The notes under the pieces are model-generated. The model saw only the letters and a list, made by a program, of their open reading frames with translations, was not told the DNA's origin and made no database searches. Both the position numbers and the translations under genes were made by a program. A stretch of DNA of 64,000 nucleotides from Megaleporinus macrocephalus. Taxonomy: Eukaryota > Chordata > Actinopteri > Characiformes > Anostomidae. The stretch is from the NCBI GenBank assembly GCA_021613375.1, contig CM038720.1, forward strand, positions 6,947,462 through 7,011,461, read 5' to 3'. How positions within the stretch are numbered: position 1 is the stretch's first letter; each line of letters opens with the position of its first letter. Positions 32,600-43,395 of this stretch are shown here, one piece after another.

Positions 32600-35485
32600 C
32601 TGAGACAGCACTGGCTTGTCAGTGACCTCAAGCTCAACTCTGATGTACAAAATCCTTCTATTCTGGTCTGAATGCTGGGTCGGCCTCTTAGGCACAGTTT
32701 TAGATGGTCGTATTTAACAGACAGACAGTTTGTGGTTTCATTGTGAAGTTATTCTTCAAGAAAATGTAATATTTCCTTTGAGGTACCACAAGGCTCAGTT
32801 CTAGGGCCTTTGCTTTTCTCATTGTACATGTTACCTTCAGGTGATGTCATCATGAAGCATGATATAAACTTCCATAGTTACACTGATGACACGTAATAAT
32901 ACATTTCTATTTCTTCTGGTAACCTACATTCAGTAGATATTTCTCAGTGGATGTCACAAAATTTTATACAATTAAATCAGGAGAATACTGAAATACTGAC
33001 TCTCTGTACTAAAACTCAAAGAAAAATGCTTTATGACCGACTTGGTTCCTTAGTTACTAATATCTAACCTAAAGTACATAACCTGGATGTGATCTTAGAC
33101 TCTGAGCTCTGTTTTATTCCTCATGTAAACACAATCACTAAAGTAGCTTCTTATCATCTGAGAAGTGTTCACTTCAGCCTTTTCTATCTCCGGGCAATAC
33201 AGAGAAACTCGTTCATGCATTTGTTACAGCTGATCACTGTAATGGTGAGAGTTGATCACTGTAATGGTGAGAGTTGATCACTGTAATGGTCAGTGTTGAT
33301 CACTGTAATGGTCAGTGTTGATCACTGTAATGGTCAGAGTTGATGACTGTAATAGTCAGAGTTGATGACTGTAATGGTCAGAGTTGATCACTGTAATGGT
33401 CAGTGTTGATCACTGTAATGGTCAGTGTTGATCACTGTAATGGTCAGAGTTGATGACTGTAATGGTCAGTGTTGATCACTGTAATGGTCAGTGTTGATCA
33501 CTGTAATGGTCAGTGTTGATCACTGTAATGGTCAGAGTTGATGACTGTAATAGTCAGAGTTGATGACTGTAATGGTCAGAGTTGATCTCTGTAATGGTCA
33601 GAGTTGATCACTGTAATGGTCAGTGTTGATCACTGTAATGGTCAGAGTTGATGACTGTAATAGTCAGAGTTGATGACTGTAATGGTCAGAGTTGATCACT
33701 GTAATGGTCAGTGTTGATCACTGTAATGGTCAGTGTTGATCACTGTAATGGTCAGAGTTGATGACTGTAATGGTCAGTGTTGATGACTGTAATGGTCAGA
33801 GTTGATCACTGTAATGATCAGAGTTGATCACTGTAATGGTCAGAGTTGATCACTGTAATGGTCAGTGTTGATCATTCTATTGGTATGAGTTGATCACTGT
33901 AATGGTCAGAGATGATCACTGTAATGGTTAGAGTTGATCACTGTGTTAGTGAGAGTTGATCACTGTAATAGACAGAGTTGATCACTGTAATGACCAGAGT
34001 TGATCACTGTAATGATCAGAGTTGATCACTGTAATGGTCAGTGTTGATCATTGTATTGGTATGAGTTGATCACTGTAATGGTATGAGATGATCACTGTAA
34101 TGGTTAGAGTTGATTACTGTGTTAGTGAGAGTTGATCACTGTAATAGTCAGAGTTGATCACTGTAATGATCAGAGTTGATCACTGTAATGGTCAGTGTTG
34201 ATCATTGTAATGGTTAGAGTTGATCACTTTTATGGTCAGTGTTGATCGCTGTAATGGTCAGATCACTGTAATGGTCAGAGTTGATCACTGTAATGGTCAG
34301 ATCACTGTAATGGTCAAAGTTGATCACTGTAATGGTCAAAGTTGATCACTGTAATGGTCAGAGTTGATCACTGTAATGATCAGAGTTGATCACTGTAATG
34401 GTCAGAGTTGATCACTGTAATGGTCAGTGTTGATCATTCTATTGGTATGAGTTGATCACTGTAATGGTCAGAGATGATCACTGTAATGGTTAGAGTTGAT
34501 CACTGTGTTAGTGAGAGTTGATCACTGTAATAGACAGAGTTGATCACTGTAATGACCAGAGTTGATCACTGTAATGATCAGAGTTGATCACTGTAATGGT
34601 CAGTGTTGATCATTGTATTGGTATGAGTTGATCACTGTAATGGTCAGAGATGATCACTGTAATGGTTAGAGTTGATTACTGTGTTAGTGAGAGTTGATCA
34701 CTGTAATAGTCAGAGTTGATCACTGTAATGATCAGAGTTGATCACTGTAATGGTCAGTGTTGATCATTGTAATGGTTAGAGTTGATCACTTTTATGGTCA
34801 GTGTTGATCGCTGTAATGGTCAGATCACTGTAATGGTCAGAGTTGATCACTGTAATGGTCAGATCATTGTAATGGTCAAAGTTGATCACTGTAATGGTCA
34901 AAGTTGATCACTGTAATGGTCAGAGTTGATCACTGTAATGGTCTCTTACTGGAGTTCCTAAGAAAACAATCCAACTGGTCCAGAACGTAGCAGTTGGGAA
35001 TCCTAACAAACACTAAACAGATCTCAGATCAGTCCTGTTTTAAAAGAGCTACCTGTATCTTTTAGAACAGACTTTAAACTTCTGTACTCGTCCATAAAGC
35101 TCTAAATAATCTAGAACCTGCTACATCACAGAACGTCTCTCTGTTTATGTTCCAGCTGCTGATCTTAGATCTGCAGATACTGACCTTCTGTAAAAACACC
35201 TTCAGTAACATACAGAGAACCTGGAGACACTCTTTCAGCTCTTCTGCTTCTAAACTGTGGAGCTCAGTTCAGCTTTTATAAGACGCTTGAGTTCAGAGTC
35301 TCTTTAATAAGCAGTTAAAAACACGTCTTTAACTTTAATTAAAAACTTTAACATCGTAGTGGCTATGAAGTTGAACTTTGTCTTTGGCTCATTACGTTTA
35401 TGTTATTACTGATGAAAGCTGTCTGTAAAGCACTTTGAGCTGCCACTGCTATGAAAAGTGATCTATAAATAAAGATTATTATCAT
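32600..35485 (+). mobile_element. L2-type LINE relic split by a minisatellite
   Basis: The left part (to 33230) encodes reverse-transcriptase text: [17 protein letters not shown], then YTDDT (the YxDD catalytic box) followed by a stop, then LDVILDSELCFIPHV. The right part (from 34943) continues with LTGVPKKTIQ-type sequence and the 3' end ctgtaaagcactttgagctg, then ataaataaagattatt, typical of L2 tails. Stops and frameshifts show it is dead. A 1.7-kb 22-bp array separates the halves. Confidence 0.85.
33231..34943 (+). repeat. 22-bp minisatellite within the L2 relic, about 78 copies
   Basis: The unit is gttgatcactgtaatggtca plus ga. It begins at the LINE codons gat cac tgt aat (Asp-His-Cys-Asn) and ends where LINE sequence resumes (gtctcttactggagttcct). 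Rare variants recur 561-562 bases apart (gatcattctattggtatgag at about 33870/34432; gatcattgtattggtatgag at about 34048/34609), so a block was duplicated secondarily. Confidence 0.96.
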
Positions 35486-35689
35486 TGTAATGAGTTATGT
35501 AAGATTGGTAGGATGTGATATCACTCAAGGGAGTTACTGCCTGTGTTTGCTAACACTTGCATATAAAGAGAAGGACAATTTAGCCAATTCATTCCTCTTC
35601 CAGAAGAAAATAAAGGTCCTACTTTATATTAAGTGTCTCAAATATCTTAAACTATACATGAACAACACATGCAACAACATGCAAGATGA

Positions 35690-35840
35690 ATAATGAATGG
35701 ACCAATAGAAATGCTTTAAAATGCCTTGGAAAAAATTCTGGTTCCATTGATTTACATTGAAAGTAAAGATGTTTGGCCTCTCCTGTAAATCTACCATTAT
35801 GGAGATATGCATATCATTATCAGTCGCCCCAAAACAGGCT
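35690..35840 (+). repeat. Dispersed element (ctggttccat family), copy
   Basis: The order is gaatggaccaatagaaatgc, ttggaaaaaattctggttcc, attgatttacattgaaagta, cctctcctgtaaatc. It matches the other copies listed and the 93-bp tandem array near the window start. Confidence 0.8.
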
Positions 35841-36300
35841 GATTTGAGCATCGCAATGAAGAATTGTAATGAAGTCTTTGGCCACAGATGGTCAGTTGCA
35901 GCAGCTGCTGTGGTCAGTGGAGTACATGCCCCAGGGGGATACATTTGGAGGGTTATGGAGAACGACCACAGCATGCTAAAGCATTCATCTCAGAAAAGAG
36001 CCAAAGCACTGTTTTCCTGGAAACATGAGTCCACGCTGGTCCTTCGCTCATTATGGGTGTGCCTGAATGTTTGATTAGTATTCTGAATTGGTTTATTGGT
36101 CTAATAAATCCAAAAGCCTCAAATAAATAGATCAATCTTTATTCACATATGCTGCCAGCTCTCAATGCAGCCTAAATTACAACACATATTCGATAAATCT
36201 ACAGCGTGCTGCAGCGGAATTCCATCCACCCATATGTCATATGCTAGTCCCAGACAATATTTACAGCACTGCATAATATACTTCGGCAGAAACGTTCAGA
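35841..36300. other. Intergenic, no feature recognised
   Basis: The 105- and 116-codon opposed frames near 35.6-36.1 kb overlap the dispersed element and have no recognisable domain. Confidence 0.4.
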
Positions 36301-36309
36301 TGTAAGACG

Positions 36310-36815
36310 ATGGAGAGATTCCCAATGTATTACAACATGCAAATAGTCTGGGGAATGTTTTAGTGGCATTGGCATTCTCTGGACCCACTCATCCATGTGA
36401 AGGGTACCCTCAACCAATTTGGGTCTGAATCCATCCTTGCAGATCACGTACACCATACATGCTGAAGTTGTGACACTTCCCACAGTTAGAAATGTCCCAC
36501 ATTGGTTGGAAGAGCTGGCCAAGACTTCCAAGTACTACACTGGACCCCTAATTGCCCAGACTTGAACCCAATTGAGTATCTGTGGGACCGCCTGGATGTT
36601 GCTGTTGGCTCTATGGATCCTCCTCCACGTTCCCTCCAGCTGCAGTGGGATGCACTGCAGTCAGCATGATACCTCCAGATACCTGTGACCACCTACTAGA
36701 ACCTTATTGAGTCTCCCAGTCTCCCAGTCCAGCTGCTGTCCGTGCTGCACACTGGTGGTTACTCTGAACATTAGCTGGTCATAATAATGTGACTCGACTG
36801 TGTATATACAGCATG
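36310..36815 (+). mobile_element. Tc1/mariner-like transposase relic, second copy
   Basis: WTPNCPDLNPIEYLWDRLD is readable near 36540-36600, the Tc1-type box that contains the catalytic Glu. The right end ggtcataataatgtgactcg, then actgtgtatata, matches the end of the 16.7-kb copy. The left terminal repeat is missing, so this is a 5'-truncated relic. Confidence 0.82.
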
Positions 36816-37270
36816 CATTGCACCCACACATTGATTGTACCATCTATGTGGTGTCAACTGATCTGCTAGCCACTGATCTACAGGCTAATAAATACAACCA
36901 AACTACCATTAGCAGTGATTCAGTGATCTTCCTTCACTACTAAAGGAATCCCAGAGGCCAGTTTTAACCCTTTCAACAAAACTGACCAGGTAGTCACCAT
37001 GTTAGCCTTAGCTTTTAGCTTATTGTTTTCTTTATCTACATGTCTTTTGTACATTGCTGATTTTAAGACTGTTATATGACTGTAATAAGAGATTCAGCTT
37101 CCTAACAGCAACAGTTGCTAGATGTCCTCTGCATATACAAGCTATCTAAAAAGAACAGATCTTTAAAACATAACCCCCCCCCCAAAAAAAAAAAACCTAT
37201 AAAACCCAGTTTATAGCCATAGTTTTTTAAGTTTCTTCAACTTCCTTTCTTCCATGCACCCTTAAAGTGG
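36816..37270. other. Intergenic AT-rich DNA
   Basis: No feature except a C9A12 run near 37168-37195. Confidence 0.45.
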
Positions 37271-37273
37271 TCC

Positions 37274-37277
<4 letters not shown>

Positions 37278-37338
<61 letters not shown>
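37278..37338. repeat. (TA)n microsatellite
   Basis: A TA run of about 60 bases. Confidence 0.97.
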
Positions 37339-37344
<6 letters not shown>

Positions 37345-37990
37345 CAGGTGTGTCCTCATAGTTATGATTGTTTGTTCTCTCTCATGTAATCACAAATTAA
37401 TAATAACATATTATTATATAGTAATGTCATTCATAATTATTGAAATAGCAGTGCCTCCCCCCAAAAAATCATTAAAAGAAAGTGTTTAATAACTTGAATT
37501 AAGACTGGAAATAGCAATTTTTCTAACATGTACCATGTAACATATATCATTTACTTTGCTAGAGCTGTGGAATTATAACCAGTCTTGGTTTTAAACCATT
37601 ATGTAATGTGACAGTGCCCACTTCCCTACAATTGAATTGAATTGAATTGAATTGAATTATGTAATTAATTGAATGTGTTGCATTAAATTACAATGAAATA
37701 CTAAAACAATGACAAAACTGTAGTTCCAGTCTAATTACAAATGCGGTTACTTTTATTATTAAAAACTATTAAGATACTCTAATGTAATTAAACGAGGCAA
37801 GAAAACAGAATTGATACACACTTATGTGTAAACACATAAGCTGTACTGCTGTAATCCATCTGTAACAATGGCTACATCACTAGTAGTTACATTGTTGTTG
37901 CATGTGTTGTTTATGTGTAAATACTCTGGTATTACTCTTTCTTAGTACACATACTAGATGGTTATCAATGGATTATTTCAGCCAGAGCTT
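37339..37990. other. AT-rich intergenic DNA
   Basis: A (GAATT)5 run lies near 37633-37658, with dispersed-repeat-like text around 37850-37930. No gene. Confidence 0.5.
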
Positions 37991-38710
37991 CTCTCTCTTC
38001 CAGGGCCTGAAATATTTGCACTGTTGAATGTTAGACAGCAGCCAATTCATCACAGCATGTAAACAACCTTTTTAAAGAGATGTATAGTGGATTGGTAGGC
38101 CTGTATATTAGCTTAGCATCTGCGCCTAGCATGATCCCTCCTTCATCTTCCCCCGCCGTGTGTTGAAAGCTATTAATAAAAACGGAGTCCGCCGTCCACA
38201 AATGAGCAGAACTAGCGAGTGAGCGCGAGCATGAAGACCTCGCTCGCTTGTGGCTGGCTTGGCAGCGGTGAAACTCCTCTGCATACAATATCACCCACTG
38301 AGCTTTGTCGCTGGGCAGAGTTAGCGGCGGCTCAGCTAAATATAACACAAACTTCATTGATTCCAGGACAAACAGACGTTTTCTCCCCTCCCTTCCACCC
38401 CCACCCCCACACCCACCTCCTCCTCTTGCTACCTCGGTGTAGGCAGTTCCTTTGCCAGTGGTGATTCAGAAATAATTGATAGGCCCTCACTAATGGCTAT
38501 TGACAGACTTTCCCTGCTTCCACCTGTCCACATAATGAACGGCTGGAAAGTAATCTCGAGAAGTAGGCTTTAATTATGTAATTGGCTATTTGAGAGTAGT
38601 TGAAATAATTCGCTGACACATTTGGCAGCCGCGCGCAGCTTCGAGTCGGCCTCTATGAAAAAGATTAGATTTACCGGCGTGCTCGTATGGGAAGTACAAT
38701 GAAAATGGTG
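37991..38710. promoter_or_regulatory. Low-repeat island, candidate conserved non-coding element
   Basis: Mixed-composition sequence lacks recognised repeats between an AT-rich stretch and a duplicated segment. It holds TAAT-type motifs (ggctttaattatgtaattgg near 38566) and CpG-containing patches. Frames of 81-108 codons on both strands have no family resemblance. A regulatory role is only inferred. Confidence 0.25.
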
Positions 38711-39036
38711 TGCATGGTAATGAATGGGTTTTATGGGCTGGTTACAGTCGCATCTTCTGGTGATCAGCATGAATGAAACTGTGAACTCCGCCATTGATGT
38801 CGAGCCATAGCAAAATATGATGGTGACACATCGCAAGCCGCCGGTTTGCGAAGAGGATAGCTTCGGTGTGGAGACTGCCGTGGTCCCCCATGCTGAGCTG
38901 GTCCATCTGGCATTATAGACGCTGCTTCATTGGTAGCTTTTTACATTGCTTGCACGTATGTCCTGGATCGAATTTGCTTAAAGAAGAGACATTGCAAGCT
39001 ACGCTTTATGGGCACAAGCATTGGGACGCCTACAAG
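38711..39036 (+). repeat. Tandem duplication, left copy
   Basis: From ggtaatgaatgggttttatg through tcatctggcattatagacgc this copy matches 39282-39525 almost base for base, at an offset of about 570. The divergence is low, suggesting a fairly recent event. The left copy contains extra sequence between the cattgg and gggacgcctacaagg blocks. Confidence 0.85.
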
Positions 39037-39281
39037 GACATTTATGACATCCCATTCTAAATCTATAGGCATTAATATGGAGTTGGTCCCCCTTTTGCAG
39101 CTATAGGAGCTTCCAATCTTCTGGGAAGCTTTCTACAAGACGTTGGGAGTGTCTGTGGAAATCCTTTCATCCATATAAGCATCTGGGAGGTCAGACACTA
39201 TTGCTGGACAAGAGGCTCGTGATCACATTCTAGGTTGGATGGGGTTAGGACTTAAGTTCTTCCACACCAAAACTCACCCAC
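39008..39281 (+). mobile_element. Fish interspersed repeat fragment (DNA-transposon type)
   Basis: gacatcccattctaaatct, then taggcattaatatggagttgg, then tccaatcttctgggaagctt, then gaggtcagacactattgctg is a familiar high-copy fish sequence. Its continuation (gcactatgcagtcaggcatg; actcgtcgatcagatctgtc; gctccagagtccagtggtg) lies at 39600-39720, beyond the right copy of the duplication, so the element was split. Confidence 0.65.
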
Positions 39282-39525
39282 GGTAATGAATGGGTTTTAT
39301 GGGCTGGTTACAGTCGCATCTTCTGGTGATCAGCATGAATGAAACTGTGAACTCCGCCATTAATGTCGAGTCAAAAGCAAAATATGATGGTGGAACATCA
39401 GCAGCTGACGGTTTGCAAAAATGGTAGCTTTGATGTGGAGACTGTGGTGGTCCCCAATGCTATACTGGTCCATCTGGTGTCATAGAGGCTGCTCCATTGG
39501 CTGGGACACCTACAAGGGAAGCAAA
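39282..39525 (+). repeat. Tandem duplication, right copy
   Basis: Partner of 38711-39036, with a few substitutions (gccattaatgtcgag versus gccattgatgtcgag) and an internal deletion after cattgg. Confidence 0.85.
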
Positions 39526-39835
39526 CAATTGTCCAAAGTGTCTGAAGCACTGGGTCCTCTGCCCACCCCTGAAAGAAAACCCCATGGCATCATCCCTCCT
39601 CAACCAAACTTTACAGTCAGCACTATGCAGTCAGGCATGTAACATTCACCAGGTGTTCTACAAACGAAGACTCGTCGATCAGATCTGTCCAATGCTCCAG
39701 AGTCCAGTGGTGAAGCTTTACACTACCATCCATTTAATGCTTGGCATTGTGGTGTTCAGCTATAGAAACTCATTTCACATTTCAGCCTTTACATTACATT
39801 ACATTACATTAAAAGTTATTAAGCCCATTTTAACC
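39526..39835 (+). mobile_element. Second part of the split DNA-transposon-type repeat
   Basis: The stretch continues the element from 39008-39281. A (cattacatta) run at 39787-39810 follows. The 134-codon frame here is derived from the repeat. Confidence 0.55.
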
Positions 39836-40479
39836 CTAGACCATCCAAACAGGTGGGGGCTCGTCCGGGACTCTTGTCCCTTGTTTTGTTTATGGTTTTA
39901 ATTGAATGTGAATGTGTGCAGTGTGACCAAGCTATAAGCTTTTTTAGGTTCCAGCATGAGTGTTCGATATTGTTGTTGGTGGTCCCTTATATAATATATG
40001 GGTTTCTTTCAAGAACTGGTTCTTCTTAGCACCAAAAAGGCTTTATGTATGGTAAATACAATAAAGAACCCTATTTGATGCTAATCGGAACACTGTTACC
40101 CTTAACAACGAACTGGTGCAGGATGTGTGGTTTTACTGTGGTAATAGGGATTTTACTGCACTCTGCATTGTCCCACATCTCTTAACCGCTGTAAAATCAT
40201 TGTAGCGTACGGCCTCTCGTGGCTCAAAGCTTTATTAAAAAGACAAAAGAACGTGGCTTATGAAAGGCCGGAGGAGTAGGTGGTGAAGGAGTGGCGCGAG
40301 GAGGCATTGGGCTGAAAAAGCCTGGTGGACTGTCCCTGAGTGAACATTCATTATGCAGCTGTCTGAGAGCGCCAGCTCAGGAGAAACGGCCGCGATTAAA
40401 TTAAGTCTCCAGCCTGCCACATTAAACAGGCCCGTCTTCAGGCCTTTATGTCACCACTGTTTACTTTAACAGAATCAAA
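39836..40479. other. Intergenic, no feature recognised
   Basis: About 40000-40080 resembles fragments of the gaacc-rich repeat family of the 58-63 kb region (gcaccaaaaaggc; aagaaccctatttg). About 40190-40470 is low-repeat. Confidence 0.4.
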
Positions 40480-41990
40480 AAGCCAGCAGTGGGGTGAGGG
40501 GAGGCGACGCAAGCAGGGGGGTTTGAAGAGAGAGAGAGAGAGAGAGAGAGAGATATGCTAGAAAACAGCAGCAGCCCTGCTGTAACATCAGCATTAGCTC
40601 ATTAAGATGTTCTTGACGGCAAAAATTGTTAATGAGAGAATAAGATAGCGGCAGCAATTTGCTTACGAGACTTCCTCCTGCGGTCAGGATGAAGAGCACC
40701 CACAGACCAACCGTACTCACTCCTACTGACCACCATCCGGTCAGCTTTTCATTCACCAGTTTTCCTGTTCCACCTTAAACAGTTCAGCAGGAGTCAGAAA
40801 GTACCTGCACCTCCATTTAAGGTGGAAACAGGAGAACTGGTGAATGAGAAGCTGAGCTGATGGTGCTGGTGGTGAGTACTGTAGTGTGTAAGGGTGATCT
40901 GAGGGTGAACACTGGTGATAGATCTAATACTTAACGTTACAGTAAGTAAACAGTCGTAACGCTAATGATGAGAGGCGGCGGAGTTGAATGTTACCTGCTG
41001 CTGGTTAATCCTCAGGACAGTAGAAGAAAGCCAAATGACAGAAAGCAGGAGTGTTTGATAAGAGAAAGAGAAAGAGAAAGAGAAAGACAGGCTACAGATC
41101 AGCAGCAGCAGCTTTAGTACCATTAGTACCATTTAAGGTGGAAACAGGGGAACTGGTGAATGAGAAGCTGACCTGATGGTGCTGGTGGTCAGTAGGAGTG
41201 AGTATTGTGGTGTGTAAGGGTGATCTGTGGGTGAACACTGGTGATAGATTAAAAAACTAACATTAGAGTAAGCTGTACGTTAATGACATAAGGCTACAGA
41301 GTTGAATGTTTGTTGCAGGACAGTAGAAGAAAACAAAAACAACGAAGGCAGGAGGGTTTAAAGAGAGAGAGAGAGAGAGAGAGAGAGGCTAGAAAACAAC
41401 AGCGTTAACATCAACATTAGCTCTTTAAGATGTTCTTGTTCTTAAAACGTGTTGTTTATGAGGGAAATAAACACCAGATATCGACCAAAAACCAGCAACA
41501 AGACTGTTGGATCCTTCGCCTGCGGTCAGGACGAGAGACTAAACATCACCTACAGACCAACTGTTCACTCTACAATACTCACTCCTACTGACCGCACGAG
41601 GGTGAAACAGCTCGTTCACCAGTTTTCCTGTTCCACCTTAAAGAGTTCAGCAGGAGCCACAACGTACCTGCACCTCCATTTAAGGTGGAAACAGGAGAAC
41701 TGGTGAAGGAGAAGCTGAGCTGATGGTGCTGGTGGTCAGTAGAAGTGAGTATTGTAGTGTGTACAGTGGATCTGTGGGTGAACACTGGTGATAGATTTGA
41801 ATCCTAATGTCAAGAGGCGGTGGAGTTGAATGTTTATCGTAGGACAGTAACAGAAAACCAAACAACGGAGGAAGGTTTGAAAAGAAAGAGAGAAAGAGAA
41901 AGAGAGAGAGAGGCTTAAAACAGCATCAGCACTGCTTTAACATCCGCATTAGCTCATTAAGACGTTCTTGATGACAAGTGCGACAATCAA
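40480..41990 (+). repeat. Tandemly duplicated hairpin-element cluster with (GA)n
   Basis: Three to four related segments alternate (GA)n runs (near 40530, 41060, 41365 and 41885) with a hairpin block. The best hairpin has arms at 40742-40779 and 40816-40854, nearly perfect complements ending ttccaccttaaa / tttaaggtggaa. The block recurs at about +863 (41605-41720) and, without its left arm, at about +314 (41129). A smaller hairpin of the same kind is at 46100-46145. No coding potential. Confidence 0.82.
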
Positions 41991-42845
41991 GCCTCTAATA
42001 TCAGTTCAGAGTCAACAGACATGGTAGCGCGCTGCGCCCTAATTGGCGTCCTCCATTAAAGTGTCTCTATTAAAGTCGTCAGAGTGAGTGGTCTGTCTCT
42101 GGGAAAGGCAAAAGCAATTCACTCACGCGCTCATGAGTGATGAGTGGGAGCTGACTTTGTCATTTAATAGGCCAGCTCACAAATACATTACTGGAAACTG
42201 GCCAAAAAAGAACAGCGGCGCTCCTCCGGCACACTTCAGCATCTTTCAACCCGGGTTCTACCTGCTGCCTCTGTACCCGGTGTTGGAGAACGCTACGTAC
42301 ACAGAATACAAAACATTTATAACTGTATTCTAATGCAGTTACAGTGTAAATACATAGTATCCAGAATACAGTTACACTGGTGAAATTAATGGATTGGATA
42401 AACGCTTGTATCTATTTAACGTGTTCAGTCACTCTCTCCGATAGGTGGTTTGCAAATGTCTCAGAATGCCTCAGTGTTATGTTTACAGTCACTCAAGATC
42501 AGTGTACCCAAAAAACCACAAAGAGCTTTTATCAAATGCCCCAAGTTTTTGTTCATGGAGGAAACAAATGCAAGAAATTGACAGAAGAATGGCAGCAAAA
42601 CTGGCCGAACCTTTATCTGCGGTCAGGATGAGGAGGAAAAGTCAATGGTACATAGGAGTGAAATCAAAAGAAGGACGTGGGAAACAAGAGTCCATCCGAC
42701 AGCCTCTTCCGACAGGCTCCGCTGCCTCTTTGCACTGTCTTTGCCATCTTCATCTTGCTGCCACGTTCCTCCAGTCCTATGAATATCTTCCCAAAGCCTG
42801 TTTAATATCTGTATTGCATCATATTTCTGTCCTCTCCATGTAAAC
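41991..42845. other. Low-repeat intergenic DNA
   Basis: Frames of 81-132 codons (42088-42843) show no domain, and the longer two overlap in different frames. Around 42030-42290 the sequence is balanced and repeat-free, possibly regulatory. Confidence 0.3.
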
Positions 42846-42847
42846 TG

Positions 42848-43085
42848 GGGGTCTTTGTGACAGGAAGGTCACCTGTTTGATCCCTGGACCAACAGGATAC
42901 GACTCAAGAGCCCTTGAGCAAGACTCCTAACCCCCATCTGCTACCTGGGTACTGTGGATAGGGCTGCCCATCACTCCGGGCAGGTGTGCTCACTGCCCCC
43001 TGGTGTGTGTGTACCCTAGAGTGTGTATATGTGGGTGTTTCACTGATGTGTTAAATGCGGAGGTCAAATTCCTCGTACTAGTATT
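42848..43085 (+). mobile_element. tRNA-derived SINE, copy 1
   Basis: ggtcacctgtttgatccctg is a decayed tRNA B-box region. It is followed by cgactcaagagcccttgagc, aagactcctaacccccatct, gtgctcactgccccctggtg and gtgtttcactgatgtg. The 52.3-kb sequence is a minus-strand copy with a better B box. The 3' part contains the motifs repeated in the 12.6-13.5 kb array. Confidence 0.72.
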
Positions 43086-43104
43086 AGTACTAAATTCAAA
43101 TTCA

Positions 43105-43395
43105 CTCCATCAATCCTCATTCCATCAATCCATTGTCTTCCGCTTTATCCTGCTAGTCGGGGTCATGGGGGCATTCGAGCCAATCCCAGTGTCATAGGGC
43201 GGGGTACGCCATGGACAGTTCGCCAGTCCATCGCATGGCCAATATTCACTCACACACACACAGTCACACCTACGGGCAATTTAGAGTGAGCGATCAACCT
43301 AACATACATGTGTTTGGACTGTGGGGGAAAACCGGAGTACCTGGAGTAAACCCACTCAAGCACGGGAAGACTCCACACAGAAGGGCCTGGACCAC
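43105..43395 (+). repeat. Fish interspersed repeat, copy 3
   Basis: The order is attgtcttccgctttatcct, tcgagccaatcccagtg, ggacagttcgccagtcca, gtgtttggactgtgggggaa, acccactcaagcacggg. It is the same family as at 22.1 and 30.7 kb. Its 3' end runs straight into the next minisatellite. Confidence 0.85.
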
